Origin: Trebonia sp963759545
GTDB taxonomy: Bacteria; Actinomycetota; Actinomycetes; Streptosporangiales; Streptosporangiaceae
Assembly: GCA_963759545.1 (NCBI GenBank)
Contig: CAVXAB010000029.1
Span: 1-64,000, forward strand
Length of the DNA stretch: 64,000 bases
Reading direction: 5' to 3'
Each line of letters begins with the position of its first letter. The first letter of the stretch is position 1. The position numbers and the translations under genes were made by a program. A model generated the notes under the pieces. That model saw only the letters and a list, made by a program, of their open reading frames with translations, searched no databases and was not told the DNA's origin. This document shows positions 57,853-64,000 of this stretch, in pieces.

Positions 57853-58290
57853 TCAGGTGAGCGCGGGCAGGGCCCGCCAGGCCGTATAGCCGGCGACCGT
57901 CAGGAGGAGGACAGTGAATGCTGCCTGGAGCCTGGCTGTGTCGGTCCGTGACGTTAGCCGGGCGCCGACCCAGCCACCGAGCACAGCCACGGCGGTGAGC
58001 AGCGCTATCAGGCTCCAACTCGGATGCGTGCCGGTGCCCGCGCGCACCGCCAGTGCCGACGCCGAGGTGATCGTGATGACCACAAGGGAAGTTCCGGCTG
58101 CGTATGACATCGGCAGCCCGAGTGCGAGGACCAGTGCAGGAACGACGAGGAAGCCGCCGCCGACGCGGAGGAACCCGGTTAGCAGGCCCACCACGGTGGC
58201 GGTGGCAAGCACTTTGAGTGCACGCGGGCAGTGGCATGCGAACGAGGGGCTGAAAGTGATGATCGGGTCGCCGCCGACCGCGAGTGTCAT
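57853..58290 (-). CDS. Half-size TauE/SafE-type permease
   Basis: 145 residues from ATG 58290, which overlaps the upstream stop by four bases. TVVGLLTGFLRVGGGFLVVPALVLALG is the repeat signature of the C-terminal half of TauE/SafE proteins (the usual GVGGGF reads RVGGGF), followed by three more helices. The normal N-terminal half of about 110 residues is missing. Relatives export sulfite or sulfoacetate-like anions. It may work as a dimer or be a deletion product. Confidence 0.72.
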   Translation of the reverse strand: MTLAVGGDPIITFSPSFACHCPRALKVLATATVVGLLTGFLRVGGGFLVVPALVLALGLPMSYAAGTSLVVITITSASALAVRAGTGTHPSWSLIALLTAVAVLGGWVGARLTSRTDTARLQAAFTVLLLTVAGYTAWRALPALT

Positions 58291-59681
58291 CGAGCGTCCG
58301 GGACAGTGACAGTCAGGCCCACTCCGCGTGCGTTGTCGAACGCGTCGTCGATTGCGACGGGCGGACGTCCGGCGGCCGCCAGGAGCGACGCGGCGATTGA
58401 GGCGCGGTAGCCAGCGGCGCAATGCACCCAGATCTCACCCGCGGGGACCTCGTGCATGCGCCTGGGCAACTCGTGGATCGGGATTTTCACAGCTCCCTTG
58501 ATCCATGACGCACTGGACTCGTCGGTGCGGCGCACGTCGAGCACTGTTACCGCGCGGTGGTGCTGCACCCGGGCAAGGTCCGCGAACGTGCCGGTGGCAA
58601 TGGAGGCCAGCTCACGGCCGGTACCGGCGATCCAGTCCCCGGGCTCGCCGGTGGCCGCCCCGGCCGGGCGGTCTATGCCGATGCGGACGAGCTCGCGCTG
58701 TGCACGGGCGACGTCTCGAGCGGTCTCGCCGAGCAGGGTCAGCGGGGTGCCCCACTCGATGAGCCAGCCGAGGTAGGTGGCGAAGTTCCCGTCGAGCCCG
58801 AAGTTCAGCGAGCCGGGCACGTGCCCGGCGGCGAACACTGTCCGGTTGCGCAAATCCACCACCCACTCGCCGGCCTCGATGCGGCGCCGCACGTCCGCCG
58901 GGCCGGCGTTGCCGGGGGCAGACAGGTCAGGCTCGGACGGGCCCGCCGAGTTGGCGGGGGCCATGTGCGTGTAGTACGCGGGGTAGGCGTTCAGGCCGGC
59001 CAGCAGCCCGCGGACGTAGGTCTCCTCGTCCTGGGTGAGCACCGGGTTGGCGGCCTTCTCGAGCCCGATCGTCGAGCTCGCCGCCTCTGATTGCGTCGCC
59101 GAGCAAAAGGACCCGAATCCGTGGGTAGGGAACACCGCCACGGCGTCAGGCAGCATCCCGGCCAGCCTGCGGGCCGAGGCGTGCTGTGCTCGCACGAGGT
59201 CGCCAGTGTGCCGCGGCCCGAGCAAGTCCGGCCGGCCGGTCGCCCCGTACAGCAGCGAGCCCCCCGAGAAGACCGCCGTCCGCTCGCCAGTGCCGGCATC
59301 AGCGAGCACGTAGGACAGGTGGGTGAAGGTATGACCCGGCGTGGCAACCGCGGTGACCCGCATCCGCGTCCCGATCTCCAGGATGTCGCCGTCGCGCACC
59401 GGGGTCCGCTCAAAGGACACCTCATCGCCGGCGTTGACCAGGTACGCCGCGCCGACCCGGCGGGACAGGGCGAAGCCGCCGGTGACGTAGTCGTTGTGGA
59501 TGTGGGACTCGAAGACGTGGGTTAGCCGCAGGCCCTGCTCGTCAAGCAGTCCCAGGACGCGGTCGATGTCCCGCTGCGGGTCCACTGCGAAGGCGACCTC
59601 GCCGTCGTGGACCAGGTAGCTGCGGTCGCCAAGCGTTGGCGTCTCGAGCGGGATCACCGTAATGGCGGCGGTGTCAGTCAT
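58287..59681 (-). CDS. Persulfide dioxygenase-like MBL domain fused to two rhodanese domains
   Basis: 464 residues from ATG 59681. The metallo-beta-lactamase part has FESHIHNDYVTGG (metal ligands), TPGHTFTHLSY and PTHGFGSFC. The first rhodanese domain (VDLRNRTVFAAGHVPGSLN) has no active Cys, the second (VLDVRRTDESSASWIKGA, WVHCAAGYRASIAASLL) does. Such proteins oxidise glutathione or other low-molecular-weight persulfide to sulfite and move sulfane sulfur. Controlled by two operators at 59851-59901. Coupled (ATGA) to the rhodanese stub. Confidence 0.9.
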   Translation of the reverse strand: MTDTAAITVIPLETPTLGDRSYLVHDGEVAFAVDPQRDIDRVLGLLDEQGLRLTHVFESHIHNDYVTGGFALSRRVGAAYLVNAGDEVSFERTPVRDGDILEIGTRMRVTAVATPGHTFTHLSYVLADAGTGERTAVFSGGSLLYGATGRPDLLGPRHTGDLVRAQHASARRLAGMLPDAVAVFPTHGFGSFCSATQSEAASSTIGLEKAANPVLTQDEETYVRGLLAGLNAYPAYYTHMAPANSAGPSEPDLSAPGNAGPADVRRRIEAGEWVVDLRNRTVFAAGHVPGSLNFGLDGNFATYLGWLIEWGTPLTLLGETARDVARAQRELVRIGIDRPAGAATGEPGDWIAGTGRELASIATGTFADLARVQHHRAVTVLDVRRTDESSASWIKGAVKIPIHELPRRMHEVPAGEIWVHCAAGYRASIAASLLAAAGRPPVAIDDAFDNARGVGLTVTVPDAR

Positions 59682-59818
59682 GACTGTCTCTCGGGGAGTC
59701 TTGAAGCGGACGGGCAGGCTGCTCTCAGACGTTGGGGCGCTGTCGCCGACGACGGGCCGCCCCTCACCGCCTCGGCGAGTTGGTCGATGTCGAGCTCGTG
59801 CGTGTCCACCGGAACCAC
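59678..59818 (-). pseudogene. Rhodanese N-terminal stub
   Basis: GTG 59818 has GAGGAGG at a good distance. The product VVPVDTHELDIDQLAEAVRGG looks like the opening helix of a single-domain rhodanese, but then reads PSSATAPQRL and stops at 59678 with a four-base overlap to the dioxygenase gene. The central and catalytic part is missing, consistent with an internal deletion that kept the operon coupling. Confidence 0.45.
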
Positions 59819-59850
59819 AGGGTCCCTCCTCGCTGCCGTCCAGACGCCAA

Positions 59851-59868
59851 AATACCCCTGGGGGTATT
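59851..59868. promoter_or_regulatory. CsoR/CstR-type operator 1
   Basis: AATACCCCTGGGGGTATT, containing ATACCC-CTGG-GGGTAT. It lies 33 bases (three helical turns) from operator 2, ahead of the leftward persulfide dioxygenase operon. Confidence 0.85.
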
Positions 59869-59883
59869 CGTTTGGTCCACCAT

Positions 59884-59901
59884 AACACCCCTGGGGGTAT
59901 T
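59884..59901. promoter_or_regulatory. CsoR/CstR-type operator 2
   Basis: AACACCCCTGGGGGTATT: the right half matches the consensus, the left half has one change (ACACCC). Paired with operator 1. Confidence 0.8.
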
Positions 59902-60076
59902 CCAAAACAGATGCTTCTGATCCAGGCCCGCTCCGCGGAGACGCAGGAAGCGAAGCGCCATGGCCGCCGCGGCATCGGCGACGCTGGGGAATCCCTTTAG
60001 GAAGGCGCTGGACCGGACTGCCGCCAGGCTCCGGGCCCGCCGCTTAGTATTCTGGCCTCGGTCGGCCGCCCGGCGA

Positions 60077-60676
60077 TCAGTGCCCGGTGAAGAAGATCTC
60101 CCGCACTTCCCGCGCGGCGTAATAGACCAGCACGTACCCGGCGGCGGGGTCGGCCCACCACCAGCCGGCCGCCGCGTTCAGCACCAGGCCGGCCAGCACG
60201 GCGACGGCCAGGATGCCATCGATCAGGGTCACCCGGCCCTCGGTGCACAGCACCGGGTTACCCAGCGCGCGCCCGGTCCGGGCCTTCCCTGCCGCCAGCG
60301 CGAACATCACCACCGCGGTCACCGCCGTCCACACAATCCCTACGAGGGAGTGACGGGGGTGATACCCGGCCGCCAGCACCACGGTCGACTGGACGAGCAG
60401 GTAGACGGCCAGGCCGGTGAACGCGTACCCAATCAGCCGCAGGCCCCGGCGCTGCCGGTCCTCTCCAGTCCCGGACAGCTCCCAGATCACCACGGTCGAC
60501 GCGCCGATCTCGATCAGCGAGTCCAGCCCGAACCCGGCCAGCGCCACCGACCGGGCCGCGACCGCCGCGACCCCCAGCACGATGATCCCAGCCACATTCC
60601 AGCCCAGCGTCACGTACTCCAGCGTGAAACCCCGGCACAGCAGCCGGGCGCGCACCGGATCATCGGCAACCGTCAC
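60077..60676 (-). CDS. CDF-like cation transporter without a cytosolic domain
   Basis: 199 residues with about six hydrophobic helices. GFGLDSLIEIGAS matches the metal-site helix of cation-diffusion-facilitator proteins (one Asp where two are usual), and TEGRVTLIDGILAVAVLAGLVLN the second. The C-terminal metallochaperone-like domain is missing. The ion is not predictable. It follows the 94-residue gene on the same strand, so operator 3 probably governs both. Confidence 0.72.
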   Translation of the reverse strand: MTVADDPVRARLLCRGFTLEYVTLGWNVAGIIVLGVAAVAARSVALAGFGLDSLIEIGASTVVIWELSGTGEDRQRRGLRLIGYAFTGLAVYLLVQSTVVLAAGYHPRHSLVGIVWTAVTAVVMFALAAGKARTGRALGNPVLCTEGRVTLIDGILAVAVLAGLVLNAAAGWWWADPAAGYVLVYYAAREVREIFFTGH

Positions 60677-60791
60677 GCCAAGATCATCACCGCTCCGGCA
60701 CCCGTATGCCTAGCCCTGCTGCCTGCTGTTCACGCACAACCCGCCGCCAGGAAACCGAGGATTACCCAGGCCGACAGTTAGCATGGATGGG

Positions 60792-61076
60792 TTACCGCTG
60801 GGCCGTACCGTCCGCGTGCGCCTGGCATTCTCGTTCGGCGGCGGCCGCCTGGGCCAGCACCGCCAGGGCGAGCTGCCGCGCCTCAGCCACCGTGAGGCCT
60901 GCCCACCCGGTGCCTTCGCAGCCCGGGCACTCCCCGAGGCCGACGAAGACCCGCACGGCGGGATGACGCGCATCGCCGAGCGCGAGCCTGCCGACCGTGA
61001 GTTCCCGCCCGCAGCTCGTGCGCTGGTACTCATGCCTTCCGTCGGGACCCGCGCCCGTGTCTGGACCTGGTCTCAT
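60792..61076 (-). CDS. 94-residue protein with a CxxC zinc-ribbon-like motif
   Basis: A perfect AGGAGG lies six bases before ATG 61076. GLGECPGCEGTGWAGL has the CPGCxGxG motif of DnaJ-type zinc fingers, and SCGRELTVGRLALGD gives another Cys. The C-terminal half is helical and Ala-rich. Operator 3 (61111-61132) is directly upstream, so it belongs to the same regulon as the sulfur genes. Function unknown. Confidence 0.6.
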   Translation of the reverse strand: MRPGPDTGAGPDGRHEYQRTSCGRELTVGRLALGDARHPAVRVFVGLGECPGCEGTGWAGLTVAEARQLALAVLAQAAAAERECQAHADGTAQR

Positions 61077-61110
61077 CACGCACCTCCTGGCTTTCGCCTG
61101 GCCGCCGCCG

Positions 61111-61132
61111 CCTATACCCCTATGGGTATAGG
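61111..61132. promoter_or_regulatory. CsoR/CstR-type operator 3
   Basis: CCTATACCC-CTAT-GGGTATAGG, a perfect nine-base inverted repeat with the core ATACCC-N4-GGGTAT. It lies 35 bases before the leftward 94-residue gene. Confidence 0.87.
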
Positions 61133-61241
61133 CAATAACCGGGCCGACGTTATTCCTGCCTGCACCACGCATGCGCTGGACGGACGCGCTCTTCTAGCAA
61201 CGGCCGGCCGCGGGCAGGGAATGCCCCGCGCCTGGTGGCGT

Positions 61242-61259
61242 TATACCCAGGGGGGTATA
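61242..61259. promoter_or_regulatory. CsoR/CstR-type operator 4
   Basis: TATACCC-AGGG-GGGTATA, seven-base perfect arms, 29 bases before the thioredoxin start. Confidence 0.87.
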
Positions 61260-61288
61260 TTAGGCATCAGCGAACCGAAGGAGCGAAA

Positions 61289-61660
61289 ATGAGTACCGTC
61301 GCACTCACCGAGGGCACGTTCGAGGACGCGGTCACCAAGCCGGGTATCACGCTCATCGACTGGTGGGCATCGTGGTGCGGGCCGTGCCGGATGTTCGCGC
61401 CGGTCTTCCAGGACGCCAGCGAGAAGCACCCGGACATCACGTTCGGCAAGGTCGACACAGAGGATCAGCACGAACTGTCCGCAGCCGCCCAGATCTCCTC
61501 CATCCCGACCCTGATGGCCTTCCGGGACGGCATCCTGGTGTTCTCCCAGGCCGGCGCGCTGCCCGCGGCCGCACTGGAGAAGGTCATCCAGGCGGTCCAG
61601 GAACTGGACATGGACGACATCCGCGGCAAGATCGCCGCACGGGAAGGGGCGGGCCGGTGA
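61289..61660 (+). CDS. Thioredoxin
   Basis: 123 residues from ATG 61289 (AAGGAG upstream). IDWWASWCGPCRMFAPVF holds the CGPC active site and ISSIPTLMAF the cis-Pro loop. The C-terminal helix region is slightly longer than in E. coli thioredoxin. Operator 4 directly upstream and coupling to the DUF302 gene suggest a role in persulfide reduction under control of the local repressor. Confidence 0.92.
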   Translation: MSTVALTEGTFEDAVTKPGITLIDWWASWCGPCRMFAPVFQDASEKHPDITFGKVDTEDQHELSAAAQISSIPTLMAFRDGILVFSQAGALPAAALEKVIQAVQELDMDDIRGKIAAREGAGR

Positions 61661-62061
61661 GCTACGGTACCAGCCGCACGGTCCGGGCGCCGTTCGCGGA
61701 GACGCTCACCCGGGTCCGCCAGGCTCTCGCCGGGCAGGGGTTCGGCGTGCTCACCGAGATCGACGTCACCGCCACGCTGCGGGCGAAGCTAGGTGAGCAG
61801 ATGGAGGACTACGTGATCCTCGGCGCCTGCAACCCGCCGTTCGCGCACCAGGCACTTGGCATCGACCGCAGCATCGGGCTGCTGCTGCCATGCAACGTCG
61901 TCGTCCGCGCTGCTTCGGACGCCACGATCGTGGAGGCGCTCGACCCGCAGGTCATGGTCACGATGACCGGCCGGCCAGAACTGAAGCCAATAGCCGACGA
62001 GGTCGCCCGCAGGCTCGCGAACGCACTCGCCGAACTCACTCCGGGAGACACCGCACACTGA
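61657..62061 (+). CDS. DUF302 protein
   Basis: 134 residues from GTG 61657, which overlaps the thioredoxin stop by four bases. FAETLTRVRQALAGQGFGVLTEIDVTATLRAKLG and YVILGACNPPFAHQAL are typical DUF302 signatures; the Cys in GACNPP is conserved in the family. GLLLPCNVVVR adds a second Cys. The biochemical role is not established; association with sulfur and copper stress genes is frequent. Confidence 0.88.
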   Translation: MSYGTSRTVRAPFAETLTRVRQALAGQGFGVLTEIDVTATLRAKLGEQMEDYVILGACNPPFAHQALGIDRSIGLLLPCNVVVRAASDATIVEALDPQVMVTMTGRPELKPIADEVARRLANALAELTPGDTAH

Positions 62062-62177
62062 CCGCGCGCGGAACATCATCATCACCGGCTCGCCATCCCA
62101 CGCAACGGCGCGCAACCGGTGGGGGCACAAAGCAGTCAGAATCCCGCCGCCAGTCATCGGTCGGCTAGCGGGGCTTA

Positions 62178-62193
62178 ATACCCCGCTGGGTAT
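62178..62193. promoter_or_regulatory. CsoR/CstR-type operator 5
   Basis: ATACCC-CGCT-GGGTAT, 70 bases before the repressor gene, implying autoregulation. Confidence 0.85.
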
Positions 62194-62262
62194 AGTGGAA
62201 CGGTACAGAACCTGCGGCACCCGGGATTCACGGACCGGGTGCTCGACCCCGAGGGAGCTGGC

Positions 62263-62526
62263 ATGGACGTGGACAGCGAGACGATGGCCAGCGTGCTCAG
62301 GCGGCTCCGGCGCGCGCAGGGCCAGATCGGCGGCGTCATCAAGATGATTGAGGACGGGCGCGACTGCGCGGACGTGGTGACGCAGCTTGCCGCCGCGTCC
62401 CGGGCGCTCGACCGGGCCGGCTTCAAGATCATCGCGACCGGCCTGCAGCAGTGCGCGCTCAACGGCGACGAGGCGAGCGACGCCGACCGCGCGCAACTCG
62501 AGCGGCTGTTCCTGTCGCTCGCCTGA
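62263..62526 (+). CDS. CsoR/RcnR-family repressor, CstR-like
   Basis: 87 residues from ATG 62263 (GAGGGAG upstream; a GTG at 62239 is also in frame). RRLRRAQGQIGGVIKMIEDGRDCADVVTQLAAASRAL is the DUF156 core with the first conserved Cys. Copper sensors have His and Cys four residues apart at the second position; here the segment reads TGLQQC, so Cys remains but His is lost. Two Cys without His is the persulfide-sensing (CstR) pattern. Surrounding sulfur genes agree. Confidence 0.85.
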   Translation: MDVDSETMASVLRRLRRAQGQIGGVIKMIEDGRDCADVVTQLAAASRALDRAGFKIIATGLQQCALNGDEASDADRAQLERLFLSLA

Positions 62527-62551
62527 GGCATGACGGCACAAGGGGAGAACA

Positions 62552-63159
62552 GTGGAAACCACCGAACAGGCGGCCTGGGACCAGCGCTACTCGGGGCCGG
62601 ACCTGGTCTGGGGGCCGGCCCGAACCGCTTCCTCGCGGAGGAAGTGGCCGCGCTGCCAGCGGGTCGGGCGATCGACCTGGGCACCGGCGAGGGGCGCAAC
62701 GCGATCTGGCTCGCCGAGCGCGGCTGGCAGGTCACCGCGGTGGACTTCTCCGCCGCAGGCCTCGCCCGGGCCGCCCGGCTGGCCGCCGAACGCGCGGTGA
62801 GCGTGGACTGGGTGCAGGCCGACCTGCTGGACTACCAGCCCGCGCCCGGCGGCTACGACCTCGTCCTCGTCGCCTACATTCACCTGCCGGCCGCCGGCCT
62901 TGCGCGCGTCTTCCGGGCCGCGGCCGCGGCGGTCGCGCCGGGCGGCACCCTCCTGGTCATCGGCCACGACCGCGACAACATCGCCCGCGGCCACGGCGGC
63001 CCGCAAGACCCCGGCTGGCTCTACACCCCCGCGGCGGTCACCGCGGAACTGGACGGGCTGGCCGTCCTACGCGCGGAGCAGGTCATGCGGCCCGTGCGGA
63101 CGCCTGAAGGCGAGCGGACCGCGATCGACATGCTGGTCCTGGCTGAGCGGGCCGCGTAG
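62552..63159 (+). CDS. Class I SAM-dependent methyltransferase, frameshift near 62615
   Basis: GTG 62552 has GGGGAG upstream and reads METTEQAAWDQRYSGPDLVWG, the family start. At a G-run near 62605-62615 the frame is lost and another continues GPNRFLAEEVAALPAGRAIDLGTGEGRNAIWLAERGW (motif I), VTAVDFSAAGL and GGTLLVIGHD. The gene ends at 63159. TehB/SmtA-like small-molecule methyltransferases have this length. It follows the repressor by 25 bases and may detoxify thiols or chalcogens; that is inference. Confidence 0.78.
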
Positions 63160-63217
63160 CTCCCGCGGGGCGGGCGCCCTGGCAGGATATTTCTGGGGCA
63201 GAAGGACCCGGCGGCGG

Positions 63218-63730
63218 TCAGACGAGCGATGCTGGCCGCCGCCAAGACAGGCCTACCACGGCCCGTGTCTTGTCGGCTGACTCGGTAGAGGTGAGCTCGA
63301 CGGTGCGCACCGAGTACGTCGACAGGTGCAGGTCTGGGTGCATGCCCAAGGGTGTCGCGAATGCCGACGGGGCCAGCGTTTCCAGCTCGTCGGCATCGTT
63401 CAGCCGCAGCGGCGGAGGATGCCCGCACACCACCATCTGGAGCCAGCCGCGCGGGTCGAGTTCGGCGAATACTGCGGTGACGAAGTCTTCCTCGCCCGCC
63501 AGAGCGCTCTGCGCGACCCGCGCTACCGCGCGGGCTTGGCCGAGCCGTTGCTGGGCCCAGCTGCGCAGCACTGAATTGGTCACCGCGAAGGTTGCCAGCA
63601 GCAGAGGAGCACAGTCCAGCCAGCCAGTAGTCGCCCCTGCGCACTCACCCCGAACTCGGCCCCGGCGGCACTCGGCGCCGCTTCGGCAGGTAGAGGCGCG
63701 CTGGCGGGCAAACGCGGCTCTCATCTTCAT
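63218..63730 (-). pseudogene. SpoIIE/PP2C-type phosphatase with internal deletion
   Basis: 170 residues. A membrane-like segment (CAPLLLATFAVTN) is followed by WAQQRLGQARAVARVAQSAL, the start of the catalytic region in actinobacterial SpoIIE proteins, and then immediately by AGEEDFVTAVFAELDPRGWLQMVVCGHPPPLRL, which normally lies about 100 residues later. The metal-binding GDFYD and GDVxGKG segments are missing, and the end is atypical. It cannot be an active phosphatase. Confidence 0.6.
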
Positions 63731-63997
63731 TTACTCACCACTGCGGCCTGGGCCTCGCGCCAGTCGAGGAGGGTAAGGAGGCCTCCGGCCGAGGTTAGGA
63801 CGGTCACGGGGAACCGGCTCGGGGTTTGGCCCGGCTGCCACGCTGCCCTGCCGGGGGAGCATGATGTCCAGCTCGGCGGGCTCGCCGTTCGACTCGGCGA
63901 GGGACTCCAGCGTGGCCACGGGTAGTGCGCCGATCGCCGGGTTGGCGTCGGCGAGCAGCACCCGGCGCCCGGCGCCGGCTCCGTGGCTGACGATCAT
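63731..63997 (-). CDS. Uncharacterised fragment at the window edge
   Basis: 88 residues, opening MIVSHGAGAGRRVLLADANP and ending Pro/Arg-rich. The first 50 residues look like a folded domain start, the rest looks like read-through. Its stop adjoins the start of the phosphatase remnant. I recognise no family, and the edge of the window limits what can be said. Confidence 0.25.
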   Translation of the reverse strand: MIVSHGAGAGRRVLLADANPAIGALPVATLESLAESNGEPAELDIMLPRQGSVAAGPNPEPVPRDRPNLGRRPPYPPRLARGPGRSGE

Positions 63998-64000
63998 GGC

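Noticed and set aside
62263..62526. Copper-sensing CsoR
   Set aside because: The copper-ligand His is replaced and no copper ATPase or chaperone is nearby; a persulfide sensor fits better.

Overview
The window is a high-GC, densely packed actinobacterial chromosome segment. Diagnostic content includes a BldC-type MerR-like regulator, the tiny ribosomal protein bS22 beside a small excisionase-type HTH gene, MurT/GatD, a nitrobindin, the block MazG - SurA-like lipoprotein - Mfd, and a rex-hemACD-hemB-hemL operon joined to a CcsB/ResB cytochrome c assembly operon. This set suggests the Streptosporangiales or a related filamentous group. That placement is inference from gene content and order.

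Layout. 0-13 kb: a plus-strand surface-polysaccharide cluster with tight start/stop overlaps. It holds a Wzz-like chain-length protein, a CapD-like sugar epimerase/dehydratase, an HprK-like P-loop kinase, a GT4 glycosyltransferase, a DegT aminotransferase, a divergent RtcB-family protein, an unknown small protein, an aminoglycoside-phosphotransferase-like kinase, and one reading frame joining a Wzy-like polymerase, a Wzx-like flippase and an initiating sugar-phosphate transferase. 13-15 kb: a convergent operon of a soluble histidine kinase and two LuxR-type response regulators. 16-22 kb: mazG, lipoprotein, mfd. 22-28 kb: methyltransferase, pseudo-ATP-sulfurylase/APS kinase, DUF4229, threonine-dehydratase-like enzyme, BldC, and a proline/alanine-rich zinc metallopeptidase with a small partner. 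28-34 kb: CcsB, ResB, ResA, phosphatase, beta-propeller lipoprotein. 34-43 kb: heme operon under Rex. 43-54 kb: glutaredoxin-like gene, ABM-domain protein with tyrosine-rich disordered arms, bS22, HTH, AcuC, ProC, PRODH, YgfZ, Fur, nitrobindin, DsrE, GatD/MurT. 54-63 kb: a sulfide/persulfide island (AhpD-like, DsrE2, DsrC, SQR remnant, CxxC protein, half-size TauE/SafE, persulfide dioxygenase-rhodanese, CDF transporter, thioredoxin, DUF302, CstR/CsoR-like repressor). Five copies of ATACCC-N4-GGGTAT lie in front of the island's transcription units. The right edge holds a methyltransferase and a deleted SpoIIE-type phosphatase.

Two features cut across the window. First, about a dozen genes are broken by single-base frameshifts, concentrated in the polysaccharide cluster but also in mazG, the metallopeptidase, the beta-propeller lipoprotein, SQR and the last methyltransferase. 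Several island genes also lack a whole segment. Either the assembly has indels or these genes are decaying; raw reads would decide. Second, dispersed hairpin repeats sit inside operons and in the ends of coding regions. One has a covarying stem and provides the ribosome-binding site of resA.

The strongest candidates for new biology are the RtcB-like protein and two extra kinases in a polysaccharide cluster, the polymerase-flippase-transferase fusion, the five-operator persulfide regulon, the FUS-like ABM protein, and the structured intercistronic repeat.
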